Shown here: piece after piece, positions 47,586 to 57,500 of the stretch
Layout of the letters: every line of letters starts with the position of its first letter
Position numbering within the stretch: the first letter of the stretch is position 1
DNA from: Pullulanibacillus camelliae
GTDB lineage: Bacteria; Bacillota; Bacilli; Bacillales; Sporolactobacillaceae
Reading direction: 5' to 3'
Assembly: GCF_014642655.1 (NCBI RefSeq)
Contig: NZ_BMIR01000005.1
Location: 62,001-126,000, forward strand
DNA length: 64,000 nt
Notes under the pieces: model-generated
What the model was told of the DNA's origin: nothing
The model's database searches: none
What the model saw: the letters and a program-made list of their open reading frames with translations, nothing else
Program-made: the position numbers and the translations under genes

Positions 47586-48452
47586 ATGAGCAATAAAAAT
47601 AAAGGCATTTTATTACTGTTAGCTTCAGCCTTTGGCTTTGCGATGATGGCTGTTTTTGTGAAGCTATCAGGGGATTTGCCAACCGTACAAAAAACCTTAT
47701 TTAGAAATCTTGTGTCGGCGGTTGTCGCCTTTGGTTTTGTTCTTTATCACAAGGAACGTGTTTTTGGACGAAAAGAAAATCAGGTGATTTTAATATTACG
47801 GTCGACCTTTGGAACATTGGGCATCCTGCTCAATTTTTATGCGATTGATCATTTGATTTTATCAGACTCAGAAATGCTGAATAAACTCAGTCCATTCCTA
47901 CTCATTATCTTTTCGGCGCTCTTTTTGAAGGAGAAGGTTAAACCTTATCAATGGCTGTGTGTCATCGTTGCTTTGGTCGGAGCGCTCTTTATTATCAAAC
48001 CAGAGTTTTCGGCAGCGACTATTCCTTATGCCTTTGGGTTTCTAGGTTCTGTTTTTGCAGCGGGAGCTTATACTTTTTTGCGTGTCTTAGGAAACAAAGA
48101 AAAATATTATACCGTTGTTTTTTATTTTTCATTTTTTGCAACGGTTGTTTTGCTGCCGTTTACGATTTATTATTATGAGCCGATGTCACTTAAACAGCTC
48201 GTCTATCTCTTACTTGCGGGGGTTTTTGCGACCATTGGGCAATTTGGCATTACCTTGGCTTATAAATTTGCTCCAGCAAGTGAAATTTCAGTTTTTTTCT
48301 ATTCAACTGTTCTTTATTCGACGATTCTAAGCATTGTTATTTTCAAGCAATGGCCAGACGGATATAGCCTCATCGGTTATGCTTGCATACTCGCTGCGCT
48401 AATCTATATGTTCATTCGCAACAATCAAAGGAGCAAAGAGGCGGCATCATAA
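47586..48452 (+). CDS. DMT-superfamily permease (EamA type)
   Basis: 288 residues, about ten transmembrane helices in two EamA repeats (each ending with an ALFLKEKVKPYQW-like or IVIFKQWPDG-like turn). SAFGFAMMAVFVKLS and FRNLVSAVVA mark the first repeat. Such proteins export amino acids or other small metabolites; the substrate is not inferable. Of the adjacent ATGs at 47583 and 47586, the second fits better with the SD GGAGG (47576-47580). Confidence 0.84.
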   Translation: MSNKNKGILLLLASAFGFAMMAVFVKLSGDLPTVQKTLFRNLVSAVVAFGFVLYHKERVFGRKENQVILILRSTFGTLGILLNFYAIDHLILSDSEMLNKLSPFLLIIFSALFLKEKVKPYQWLCVIVALVGALFIIKPEFSAATIPYAFGFLGSVFAAGAYTFLRVLGNKEKYYTVVFYFSFFATVVLLPFTIYYYEPMSLKQLVYLLLAGVFATIGQFGITLAYKFAPASEISVFFYSTVLYSTILSIVIFKQWPDGYSLIGYACILAALIYMFIRNNQRSKEAAS

Positions 48453-48478
48453 TAAACTTAATGCTGCGCCTCTCTTTT
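48438..48478 (+). terminator. Likely terminator overlapping the DMT gene end
   Basis: GAGGCGGCAT (48438-48447) pairs imperfectly with ATGCTGCGCCTC (48461-48472), followed by TCTTTT. Confidence 0.5.
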
Positions 48479-48604
48479 GCTTACAAGATCATAAAGGAAT
48501 GTCCAACACTTGTCTTGGAGTGAAAACAATTAAATACCTTAATAAAAACCAGAAAAAACTATGGGGCCTTTTTAAGTAAAAAGAAGTAGTCCCCTGTATG
48601 TGTA

Positions 48605-48885
48605 GCAGGCTTTTGTTATTTGAGGAAGCCTTTTTTTACGCTCCCCCCTGGATTTGTCAACATGCCGCAGCCTTTTGTTACGCTTACCCATGGATTTGGA
48701 AACTGACCTTGCGGATTTGTTCTCTTTTTGGAAACTTCGGGGGTTATTCGTTATTTTGTGGCAGGCTTTTGTTAAAAAGGGTCTGCCTTTTGTTGCGCTC
48801 CCCCCTGGATTTGTCAACATGCCGCAACCATTAGTTATGCATCCCCCTAAATTCGGAAGCTTACACCGCGGATTTGCTCTTTATT
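48605..48885 (-). repeat. 21-nt phased AACAAA array, locus 5 (reverse orientation)
   Basis: TTTGTT at 48612, 48674, 48716 (42 from the previous), 48768 and 48789 (21). Duplicated heads with CGCTCCCCCCTGGATTTGTC occur near 48640 and 48797. Overlapping frames on both strands (48572-48887) follow from the repeat, not from genes. Confidence 0.75.
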
Positions 48886-48920
48886 GATTAGATTTCTTCC
48901 ACTGTCTTATATTTTCGATT

Positions 48921-49067
48921 CTAGTCCTCTGTCTTTGTTTCAGTTGGTTTTTCAGCAATAGCTTCGCTGCTGTTGCTGCTTGACCAAATCCCGCCTTCGT
49001 TCATTTGCTTTTCCGCTATATCTTTAATATCTTGTGGAGCTCTCTTCTTGTTGCTGGTCTCTGTCAA
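48921..49067 (-). CDS. 48-residue hydrophilic protein, unknown
   Basis: TTG 49067 opens 48 codons starting MTETSNKKRAPQDIKDIAE and ending TETKTED before TAG (48923-48921). A near-consensus SD AGGAGGTG lies exactly 7 bases upstream, the best support for such a short gene. Charged, no Cys, no membrane segment, Ser/Asn-rich middle (WSSSNSSE). It follows the lipoprotein gene by 45 bases on the same strand, so it is likely co-transcribed. Could be a small sporulation-related protein; family not recognised. Confidence 0.68.
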   Translation of the reverse strand: MTETSNKKRAPQDIKDIAEKQMNEGGIWSSSNSSEAIAEKPTETKTED

Positions 49068-49111
49068 TGTTTTACACCTCCTGATGTCTAGTTTTTCCTT
49101 AAAGAGACGGA

Positions 49112-49819
49112 CTATTCGTTAGGGATGAATGGCTTCAATGTTTTTTCAATATCGCTCTTTGTCATACCGGGGTGAATGAGGGGGCTATAAAGCAGTTGAA
49201 TGATTGTTTTATCCAAAGATGAATAAGCCTGGACATAGGAAGCCGGCTGATAGAAAATGCTATCACTATAGCGCATCGAATCCTTAGCTAAGCCAAAGCT
49301 TTGAGTGATCTCTTCTCGAATTAAGTGATTCCGGATTCTTTGAGTTATGGTTTGACTGTCAACTACCACATCGGCATGGGTGATCACGTTCTTATCATTA
49401 GACCGATAATTGAAATAACCGAGGTTTCCGGCATGATAGCTTGGAATGTAGTGAGGAAAGTCATATTCGGGAACGAAATAAACATTAATATTGGCTTTAC
49501 CCTGAGAAATGACTTTCACTTTGACTGTTGTGAGAAGGGGATTGAGATCCTGAGCCACTTGTTTTATGGTGTGAAGATCCTCAGTGGTTGGTGTACCAAA
49601 AGGACGGATACTAATGGTGGCGTGCTGCCACTTACGAATCACGGGTGCACCTCCATATTCTGCCCCTAAAGCGATAGCTTCAAAATAATCAACAGCTTGT
49701 CGACTATAAGCACGTTGAGATAGGGAGACTTTGGCTTTTTCAGTAGACGGGTGAGAAGGGGTACAAGAAGCTAGTGTGATAAAGCATAGGACTAGACATA
49801 GCAAGCGTATCACAGTCAT
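49112..49819 (-). CDS. Lipoprotein, DUF2927-like
   Basis: 235 residues. A signal peptide with lipobox LASC (Cys near residue 19) predicts a lipid-anchored surface protein. The middle and end (HLIREEITQSFGLAKDS, YSDSIFYQ, LDKTIIQLLYSPLIHPGM) resemble the DUF2927 family, which looks like a metzincin-type protease relative; the usual HExxH is replaced by IREEITQ, so catalysis is doubtful. ATG 49819 lies 7 bases after AGGGAG; GTG 49825 is less likely. Confidence 0.75.
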   Translation of the reverse strand: MTVIRLLCLVLCFITLASCTPSHPSTEKAKVSLSQRAYSRQAVDYFEAIALGAEYGGAPVIRKWQHATISIRPFGTPTTEDLHTIKQVAQDLNPLLTTVKVKVISQGKANINVYFVPEYDFPHYIPSYHAGNLGYFNYRSNDKNVITHADVVVDSQTITQRIRNHLIREEITQSFGLAKDSMRYSDSIFYQPASYVQAYSSLDKTIIQLLYSPLIHPGMTKSDIEKTLKPFIPNE

Positions 49820-50011
49820 GGTCACACTCCCTAGAAAATATTCCTTTTAAAAGAAATATTGACAATTTTCTGTTCATATATTCAGATTATCATGTTTTGT
49901 CAAAGAGGTCATATTTTCTCAATCAGTGTGGCAGGGGACATTTAAAAGCTAGCAGCCTATTAAGCATGATAAAATTATGGTCATATACTATCAGTTCATG
50001 GGGGAATAAGA

Positions 50012-50563
50012 ATGAAGAAGCATGTATTGGTTGTTGGAGGAACAGGAATGTTGAAGAAGGTGAGTATCTGGCTTGCTCAGCAAGGCTATGCTGTGTCTGT
50101 AATGGGAAGAAATCAGGAGCGTTTACAGGCGGTTGTGGAGGCAGCTGATGGAGAAGGGGATATCCATCCGGTTGCGATTGATTATCGCCAAACGGATCTC
50201 TTCAATACAATGCTAGAGACTATACAAGTGCAGCGGGGGGCGATTCACTTAGTCGTCAGTTGGATTCATTCTGATGCGCCTGAAGCTTTCGATACTTTAA
50301 TAAAGGGTGTGAATGGTTCAGAGACTAACGTCTGGCGCCTTTTCAGAGTTAGGGGAAGTGCCGCGTATCTTTCGAAGCCCCTTGTAGCTATCCCTAATCA
50401 CTGTCTATATCGAGAAATTTTACTTGGCTTTATTGTAGAGGAATCAGGCGCCTCTCGGTGGCTTACACATGATGAAATTGCTGGCGGTGTGATTGAAGCC
50501 ATTCAAACCGATCGCGGAAAAAGCATCGTCGGCCAATTGGCGCCTTGGGATCAGCACCCATAA
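50012..50563 (+). CDS. Short NAD(P)-binding Rossmann-fold protein
   Basis: 183 residues. The N-terminal HVLVVGGTGMLKKVSIWLAQQGYAVSVMGRN is a dinucleotide-binding beta-alpha-beta unit. It is shorter than a normal SDR and lacks the YxxxK pair, so it probably is not a classical SDR. The C-terminal LTHDEIAGGVIEAIQTDRGKSIVGQ recurs in Bacillus homologues annotated as short-chain dehydrogenases. Function unknown. SD GGGGGA before ATG 50012. Confidence 0.7.
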   Translation: MKKHVLVVGGTGMLKKVSIWLAQQGYAVSVMGRNQERLQAVVEAADGEGDIHPVAIDYRQTDLFNTMLETIQVQRGAIHLVVSWIHSDAPEAFDTLIKGVNGSETNVWRLFRVRGSAAYLSKPLVAIPNHCLYREILLGFIVEESGASRWLTHDEIAGGVIEAIQTDRGKSIVGQLAPWDQHP

Positions 50564-50699
50564 CCGTGGTGTGTCACATCCAGCGTTAAAGTGAGGAGAG
50601 AAATAAGCATTTTACAGGCATTCCTGCTCCCAATCCATTATAGTAAAAGCTAATAAGACAAACCGTTCTTCTCGGTGAGTCACATCTAAGGAGGTTACT

Positions 50700-51704
50700 A
50701 TGGAAACACGATCACTTGGACGTTCAGGATTAAAAGTTACAAATTTGTGCTTGGGAACAATGACCTTTGGGAATCAGGCTGATAAAGAAACCGCATTTGC
50801 GATTATGGATAAAGCGTTTGATGCAGGGGTGAACTTCTTTGATACGGCAGACATGTATCCGCTTGGTGGTTCTTATGAGCAACTGGGGGCAACAGAAGCC
50901 ATTATTGGCGATTGGCTGCAAGGAAAAAGGGAAAAGATCGTTCTTGCTTCAAAATGCTTTGGGGCAATGGGACCTGGCGTCAATGAGCGTGGCCTGAGCC
51001 GCAAGCATATTATTGATGCAGTCGATCAAAGCTTGCGTCGTTTAAAGACGGACTATCTCGATCTCTATCAAGCCCATCAATTTGATCCAAGTACACCGAT
51101 AGATGAAACATTGAGGGCTTTTGACGATTTGGTAACTCAAGGAAAAGTGCGTTATATCGGGGTATCCAATTGGCGCAGCTGGCAGGTGGCAAAGGCTCTT
51201 GGTATTTCTGAACAGAAAAATTTTGTTCGCATTGAAAGCGTGCAGCCACGTTATAATCTATTATTCCGGATGATAGAGGAAGAGCTTGTTCCAATGGCTG
51301 TTAGCGAAGGCGTGGGCATTATCAGCTATAATCCATTGGCAGGAGGGATGCTTACAGGACGTTACAAATGGGGGAATCAGGTGGAAGAAGGCACGCGTTT
51401 TGGTCTTGGTGGTGTAAGTAAAGCGGGGGATCTCTATCAGAGTCGTTATTGGCATGAAGCGACGTTTAATGTCGTGGAAAGCTATCAAAAGTGGTGCCAA
51501 GAGCATGGTTATGATATGGTGACCACCGCAGTACGTTGGGTAACACAACAGCCAGGGATTACGTCTGCGATCATGGGGGCCAGTCGTCCGGAACAATTAG
51601 ATGCAAGTCTTGCTGCTGCGGATTCCAAACCATTAACTGAAGAGGATTTAGAGTGGCTTGATCAGCTCTGGTTCCGTTTACCGCGGCGTCGTGAAGAGAG
51701 ATAA
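50700..51704 (+). CDS. Aldo/keto reductase
   Basis: 334-residue TIM-barrel NADPH oxidoreductase. METRSLGRSGLKVTNLCLGTMTFG at the N-terminus; the catalytic residues Asp and Tyr (FFDTADMYPLG), Lys (VLASKCFG) and His (YQAHQFD) are all visible. Similar to the YrpG/IolS-type AKR11 group. The SDR gene follows after 25 bases, so the two may act on the same class of carbonyl substrate. SD AAGGAGG before ATG 50700. Confidence 0.88.
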   Translation: METRSLGRSGLKVTNLCLGTMTFGNQADKETAFAIMDKAFDAGVNFFDTADMYPLGGSYEQLGATEAIIGDWLQGKREKIVLASKCFGAMGPGVNERGLSRKHIIDAVDQSLRRLKTDYLDLYQAHQFDPSTPIDETLRAFDDLVTQGKVRYIGVSNWRSWQVAKALGISEQKNFVRIESVQPRYNLLFRMIEEELVPMAVSEGVGIISYNPLAGGMLTGRYKWGNQVEEGTRFGLGGVSKAGDLYQSRYWHEATFNVVESYQKWCQEHGYDMVTTAVRWVTQQPGITSAIMGASRPEQLDASLAAADSKPLTEEDLEWLDQLWFRLPRRREER

Positions 51705-51729
51705 TGGGACAATAAGGAGTGAGACGAAC

Positions 51730-52479
51730 GTGAGCTTCTCTGATAAGGTCGTTATTGTAACCGGTGCGGCAAAGGGCATTGGCCGAGGCGTGGCACTTGC
51801 TTATGGTGAAAAAGGAGCAAAGATTATCATTGCTGATATAGATGATAGACTGGGTCATGAGACGGTAAAGCACTTGCGTGACAGGCAAATAACCGCACAA
51901 TTTATCCAAACAGATGTCCGCAGTGAAGCGGCTATTCAGCACTTGATGGAAGAGACAACTAAAGCCTTTGGTACAATTGATATTTTAGTTAATAATGCTG
52001 GAAAAGGGGCATTTAAGCCAATGGCACAGCTTACTGTAGACGAGTGGGAGGATGTCATTCATACCAACCTGCGAAGTGTATTCCTTTGCTCAAGAGAGGC
52101 AGCCAAAGTGATGCGTGAGAATCCACAGGGAGGAGCCATTGTCAATATTGCTTCCACACGTGCGTTGATGTCTGAGCCCCATTCCGAGCCCTATGCTGCC
52201 ACCAAAGGAGGCATTGTTGCGCTCACTCATGCGTTGGCAGCGTCACTCAGTGAGGAGCATATCACTGTCAATGCGATTTCTCCGGGATGGATTGAGACAG
52301 GCGATTATTCTACGCTTCGGGCGGAGGATCATGTCCAGCATTTTTCAAAAAGAGTTGGCAAGCCAGAGGACATTGCCAAGGCTTGTCTCTATCTTACACA
52401 GGAAGACAATGATTTTGTTACGGGGATTAATCTCGTTGTTGATGGCGGCATGACGAGAAAAATGATATATGAGGAATAA
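51730..52479 (+). CDS. Short-chain dehydrogenase/reductase
   Basis: 249 residues, classical SDR. TGAAKGIGRG (cofactor loop), NNAG, catalytic Ser (NIASTRA) and YxxxK (YAATKGG), followed by the usual PGWIETG and VDGGM. Asp in IIADID suggests NAD preference. GTG 51730 (MSFSDKV) follows AAGGAG at 10 bases; the longer frame into the previous gene is not used. Co-transcribed with the aldo/keto reductase. Confidence 0.87.
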   Translation: MSFSDKVVIVTGAAKGIGRGVALAYGEKGAKIIIADIDDRLGHETVKHLRDRQITAQFIQTDVRSEAAIQHLMEETTKAFGTIDILVNNAGKGAFKPMAQLTVDEWEDVIHTNLRSVFLCSREAAKVMRENPQGGAIVNIASTRALMSEPHSEPYAATKGGIVALTHALAASLSEEHITVNAISPGWIETGDYSTLRAEDHVQHFSKRVGKPEDIAKACLYLTQEDNDFVTGINLVVDGGMTRKMIYEE

Positions 52480-52664
52480 GGAAAGAGGTTAAGGCCTTCA
52501 TGGAAACTTTCACTGCGTTTGCTGTAAATAAAGTAAATAGTAAATGACAAGGGAAATCACAGCGTTGACGCTGGATGATTTACCCCAGGGGGCGGTCACA
52601 GTTAAAGTAAAAGGAAGAACATGGGTTGCCATCCCTTAAAAAGCTAACTGAATAACAAGCCGTG

Positions 52665-52696
52665 AGAAGCCGAGAAATTGTTCGGCTTCTTTTGTT
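52665..52696 (+). terminator. Terminator after the reductase pair
   Basis: AGAAGCCGA (52665-52673) pairs with TTCGGCTTCT (52681-52690), followed by TTTGTTTT. Confidence 0.8.
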
Positions 52697-53347
52697 TTAT
52701 GAATCGCTCGGTCGCTTTACAAAGAGAGTATAGAGAACAAGAGTGATCATTAAGCAAGCCCCACCAGCCAAATAACCACCTAGAATATCCGTAGGAAAGT
52801 GAACACCAAGATAGATACGGCTGAGGCCGATACATACTATGATGCAGCTGGCGATGAGCCATATCCAAGTGCAACGTCTGTGTTGGGTTTGCCATGCTGT
52901 AACGAGCAAAAAGGCAAGAAAACCAAAAAAGGCGATCGCATTCATGGCATGACCACTCGGAAAGCTATAGGAGCTTGCAGGGAGGAGATGGGCGAGCGTC
53001 GGACGCGGTTCCTGGTACATTTGTTTTAAGTATGCATTAAAAAAACGGACACTAAAAAAATTGTATAACAATAGAAGCGACAGCATGTAGCGCTTGATCA
53101 TAAGGGTGTAGAAGACAAGTATTAGCGTCAAGGGGAGTGCGAGATAAATCGAGCCTACGTACGTAAAAAAGCCAAAAAAATCAAACCCAATCCTTCCATA
53201 GGCATTATAAAGCCCAGATTGGATCTGACGATTGAAATGGTGAAAGACAGGGTGATTATAATAATGAGCAACGATAAAAAATAGGGCAGTTAAAAGAAAA
53301 AATCCAAGTATATAAAGGGATAGCTTAAAAGATTTATGTAAGCTCAT
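52697..53347 (-). CDS. PAP2-family membrane phosphatase
   Basis: 216 residues, about six transmembrane helices. Motifs: KQMYQEPRP (motif 1), SYSFPSGHAMN (motif 2) and SRIYLGVHFPTDILGG (motif 3), all three complete. Likely dephosphorylates phosphatidylglycerophosphate or undecaprenyl/isoprenyl diphosphates. ATG 53347 has GGAG 9 bases before; the ATG at 53362 has no SD. Second PAP2 protein in the window, not closely similar to the BcrC-like one. Confidence 0.87.
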   Translation of the reverse strand: MSLHKSFKLSLYILGFFLLTALFFIVAHYYNHPVFHHFNRQIQSGLYNAYGRIGFDFFGFFTYVGSIYLALPLTLILVFYTLMIKRYMLSLLLLYNFFSVRFFNAYLKQMYQEPRPTLAHLLPASSYSFPSGHAMNAIAFFGFLAFLLVTAWQTQHRRCTWIWLIASCIIVCIGLSRIYLGVHFPTDILGGYLAGGACLMITLVLYTLFVKRPSDS

Positions 53348-53422
53348 GACTAACGTCTCCATAAAAAAGATTCAGCGGCAGAGAGAGGAGATGCTCTGAT
53401 ACAATTGACACGCTTACTTTTC

Positions 53423-54301
53423 TCATTTGCTTTTGACACGAAAATAATCTGCAATGATTTTTTTACTGTTCTGCAGTGCTGGGTCGCCTTTGATATTGGC
53501 GAGCATGCTTTGAATGACGATCGGTCTAGGTGTTTCCTCATTCATTTCACTTTCGAGAACGGCAAGAGAGCTGAGCATGTCCTCATTATCATTTTTCTCT
53601 GCTAATTTTTCCTTCAATTCATTAACAGCGTTCGTAACCTGCTCAAAGGTTATAGGGGTTTCAGAATGGTGATGAGAACACTCCAAGCCTGATAGTGCCA
53701 TATCAGCATGTAAAAAGGGTTGTTCTCCCGATGAGAGTAACCCCTGAACCACGTCATCAAAACGGCGAATAATAAAGTGAGCGAGCTGTTCAAAGTTAAG
53801 AGGCACTTGATCAAATATCAGTTTAAAATAGCTTTGGGCTAACCCTTCAATAATAAAAAATAAATCATAAATGTAAGGCTGGACTTCTGATCCATAAATA
53901 TCAAGAATGCTATTTTCTATCCATCGGAGTGTATCTGTGCGCATTTTTTTGATCAATGTATGTAGCTCATCGTGGAAGGTAAGGGCTTGCTCGCGCATGA
54001 ACATCGTGAAAAAGCTATGATTATCATGAATCTCCTCAAATTGGATCATGATTTGTTTAGTGAATTTTTCCTTTGGCGTCAGTTGTAGTTTGTTTATTGA
54101 ATTGATTTTATTCTTTATTGAATCGTAATAGTAGTAGAAGATTTTTAAGAGGAGATCTTCCTTTGAGTCAAAATATAAATAGACGGTCCCTTTAGACATC
54201 TGTGCATGGTTAGCGATTTCTTGGACGCTAGTATTATGAAAGCCATTTTCGGCAAAGAGTTTTATAGCAGACTCAATGATGAGCTTCTTTTTTTCCTTCA
54301 T
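53423..54301 (-). CDS. TetR-family regulator, YerO-like
   Basis: 292 residues. N-terminal TetR HTH (ESAIKLFAENGFHNTSVQEIANHAQMSKGTVYLYFDSKEDLLL), with a long helical ligand-binding domain and an unusually extended C-terminus (EQVTNAVNELKEKLAEKNDNED). In B. subtilis yerO is divergent from the RND exporter yerP (swrC), the same arrangement as here, so repression of swrC is expected. ATG 54301 is preferred over the in-frame GTG at 54310, which abuts the SD AAAGGAA. Confidence 0.88.
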   Translation of the reverse strand: MKEKKKLIIESAIKLFAENGFHNTSVQEIANHAQMSKGTVYLYFDSKEDLLLKIFYYYYDSIKNKINSINKLQLTPKEKFTKQIMIQFEEIHDNHSFFTMFMREQALTFHDELHTLIKKMRTDTLRWIENSILDIYGSEVQPYIYDLFFIIEGLAQSYFKLIFDQVPLNFEQLAHFIIRRFDDVVQGLLSSGEQPFLHADMALSGLECSHHHSETPITFEQVTNAVNELKEKLAEKNDNEDMLSSLAVLESEMNEETPRPIVIQSMLANIKGDPALQNSKKIIADYFRVKSK

Positions 54302-54451
54302 CTTATTCACTTTCCTTTATGTGCTTAGTATGACCAGTCAGTTATTATTATACAGTAAAACGTCATTAATTTGTTAAACTATAAAAGTTAAAGTCCAGTA
54401 TAATTAAAATTAGATTGTCCAATAACTAAAAGGTGACAGTGTGAAAACGCC

Positions 54452-54480
54452 TTGACACTGACTATCCAGTCATCTAGACT
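54452..54480 (+). promoter_or_regulatory. Promoter of swrC
   Basis: TTGACA (54452-54457), 17 bp, TAGACT (54475-54480). The spacer holds the inverted repeat TGACT-ATCC-AGTCA (54459-54472). Confidence 0.75.
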
Positions 54481-54487
54481 AGCATTA

Positions 54488-54501
54488 TGACCAGTTGGTC
54501 A
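54488..54501. promoter_or_regulatory. Likely TetR operator
   Basis: TGACCAGTTGGTCA, an inverted repeat with 6-bp arms, just downstream of the swrC -10 box. TGACCAGTCA recurs at 54331-54340 close to the tetR gene. Confidence 0.65.
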
Positions 54502-54539
54502 GTGCTCCGTTTGTTTATCTATTAGAAAGGTGGAAGTTG

Positions 54540-57500
54540 ATGAGACGTATTATTCAATTCTCGCTCAACAATAAATTTGCCCTATGGCTCATGACCATTA
54601 TTGTCATAGTAGCAGGTTTGTATTCAAGTGTAAATATGAAAATGGAGACTCTTCCCAGCATTACGCCTCCGGTGATGACGATATCGGCGGTAGATCCTGG
54701 AGCAACGCCAGAAGAAGTCGCGGATAAAGTAACTAAACCAATAGAACAAGCGATTCAGAATCAGCCGGGAGTGAAAACCGTCACTTCCAACTCTTATAAG
54801 AATACATCATCCATCCAGGTAGAATATGAATTCAGTACAGATCTCGATCAGGCGGAGGACAAGCTTAAGGATGCGGTAAGCAAAATCGATTACCCTGATA
54901 ATGTGGAGACACCGACTATTAATCGGCTTTCCTTAGATGCTTTCCCAATTTTAACTTTTAGTGTGTCTCAGTCCGATCACCAGTCATTAGAGAAGCTCAC
55001 ACAAACGGTTGATAAGCAAATCGTTCCTAAGCTTGAAGGCGTCGAGGGTGTTTCATCCGTTGATGTATCCGGCAAAGAGGTCAAGGAGATTGATCTTTCC
55101 TTCGATAAAAAGGCTTTGGATAAGTACGGGTTAGACGAAGAGACGGTCATTAACACTATCAAATCGGATAATGCATCGGTGCCTTTAGGCCTATACACTT
55201 TTGGTGACACACAGCAATCCGTGGTCATTAATGGACAGGCGACAACGCTTAAGGATTTGAAGAACCTTGAAATACCTGTTCAAGCAATGGCCGGCCAACA
55301 AGGGGCTGGTCAGCAAGCAGGCACACAGGGAGCAGCAGCTGGACAAGCAGTACCACCATCCAGCCAACAGTCAACGATACAGCTGCCGACGGTAAAATTG
55401 TCCGAGCTAGCTGATGTTAAAATGGTGGGCAAGGCAGACTCAATAAGCCGTACAAACGGCAAACCATCAATTGCCGTTCAAATTGTAAAGGCATCTGATG
55501 CTAATACAGTTGATGTGGCAAATGGCATCAATGATCAAATGGAGAAAGTAAAAAAGGATTTTCCTAACTTAAAGGTGATCAACACTTTAGATCAGGCTCA
55601 ACCGATTAAAGATTCAGTCAATGCCATGATTGAAAAAGCGGTGCTTGGTGCCATTTTTGCCATGCTGATTATCCTGTTGTTCTTAAGAAATATCAAATCA
55701 ACGATCATATCGGTTGTATCCATTCCACTTTCATTGCTCATTGCGATGATCATTTTAAAACAGATGGATATTACCTTAAATATTATGACACTTGGTGCCA
55801 TGACAGTGGCTATTGGGCGTGTCGTTGATGATTCTATTGTCGTTATTGAAAATATATACAGGCGCTTATCCTTAACGGGGGAAAAATTAAAAGGAAAAGA
55901 GTTAATCATTGCGGCAACGCGGGAAATGTTTATTCCGATTATGAGTTCTACGATTGTTACCATCGCGGTCTTTTTACCTTTAGGCTTTGTTACAGGGATG
56001 ATCGGACAGCTCTTCTTACCCTTTGCCTTAACTATTGTCTTTGCTTTATTGGCGTCTCTTCTTGTCGCGATCACCATTGTACCGATGCTCGCGCACAGTT
56101 TGTTTAAGAATGGACTGAAGGAGAAGGCAAAGCGTGATGACGCGCGACCGAGCAGGTTTGCATTGGGATATAGAGGCTTTTTAAATTGGACATTGAATCA
56201 TAAGTGGATCACATCAATCATCGCAGTGCTTTTACTTGTTGGCTCATTCACCCTTGTGCCATTTATTGGGGTAAGCTTTATCCCGTCAGATGAACAGAAA
56301 ATGATGGCGATCACGTATAACCCAGATCCTGGCCAGACTCAGGCTGATGTCGAGAAGGTGGGTACGCAAGCGGAATCCTATTTTGATAGTCGCAAGCATG
56401 TCAAAGTGATCCAATACTCCATAGGTGGCGGCAATCCATTAAGCCAGAATGAGAATCAAGCGTTATTCTATATTCAATATGATGATGACACACCACATTT
56501 TGATAAAGAACAAGACACTGTATTGAAGCATTTGAAAAAGTCTGTAAGTAAAGGCGACTGGGGAACGGTTGATATCTCTTCAAGTGGCTCAAGTAACCAG
56601 GTCACAATGTATGTCTACGGAGATAACATAGATGAAATCAAGCCGACCATTGAAAAAATTCAAGGGGTCATGAAGGCGAATAGCCACCTTAAAAATGTCG
56701 ATTCCAGTTTGTCTAAAAATTATGTGGAGTACACATTTGGTGTGGATCAAGATAAATTAAGTGCGCTTGGATTAACAACGGCGCAAGTCGCAGCAGCATT
56801 TACACAAAACAGTCAACGCGATGCGATTACGACGGTTAAAAAGGGCAATGAGGATATCAATGTCTATCTAGCGAGTGATGAGTCTAACTATCAAACGATT
56901 GATGACCTCGCTAAGACAAAGATTAAGACGCCATCAGGTAATTCTGTTGCATTATCAGATATTACGGATCGGGATAAAGGGCAAACCTCTGATACGATCA
57001 CGCGTCGGAATGGTCAGATTTATGCGAGCGTATCTGGAGACATTACGAGTAAGGATGTCAGTAAGGTCACTGCTGATGTTAAAAAGAAGGTTGATAAAAT
57101 TGATCTGCCTTCAGGTGTAAGTGTATCTATGGGTGGGGTGTCTGAAGACATTAATACGACCTTTACGCAGCTCGGCTTAGCGATGCTGGCGGCCATTGCG
57201 ATTGTATATTTGATTTTGGTGATTACCTTTGGTAGTGCGGGTACACCATTTGTCATTTTACTTTCACTCCCATTTGTGCTTATAGGCGCTTTCTTGGCCC
57301 TCTTCATTTCTGGAGAGACCATCAGTGTCTCAGTAATGATTGGTGCATTAATGCTGATAGGGATTGTCATTACAAATGCTATCGTGTTGATTGACCGTGT
57401 TATTCATAAAGAGAAAGAGGGCATATCCACGCGTGAGGCGTTGTTAGAAGCGGGTGTAACGCGTTTGCGGCCGATATTAATGACGGCGATAGCTACGATC

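Noticed and set aside
48572-48887. Overlapping frames on both strands
   Set aside because: They run through the AACAAA array and its duplicated heads; no ribosome binding sites.
52544-52639. 31-codon frame MTREITALTLDDLPQ...
   Set aside because: No SD and no family; possibly a gene fragment, but not enough to call.
55598-56077. 159-residue minus-strand frame inside swrC
   Set aside because: Antisense shadow of hydrophobic RND helices; no SD.
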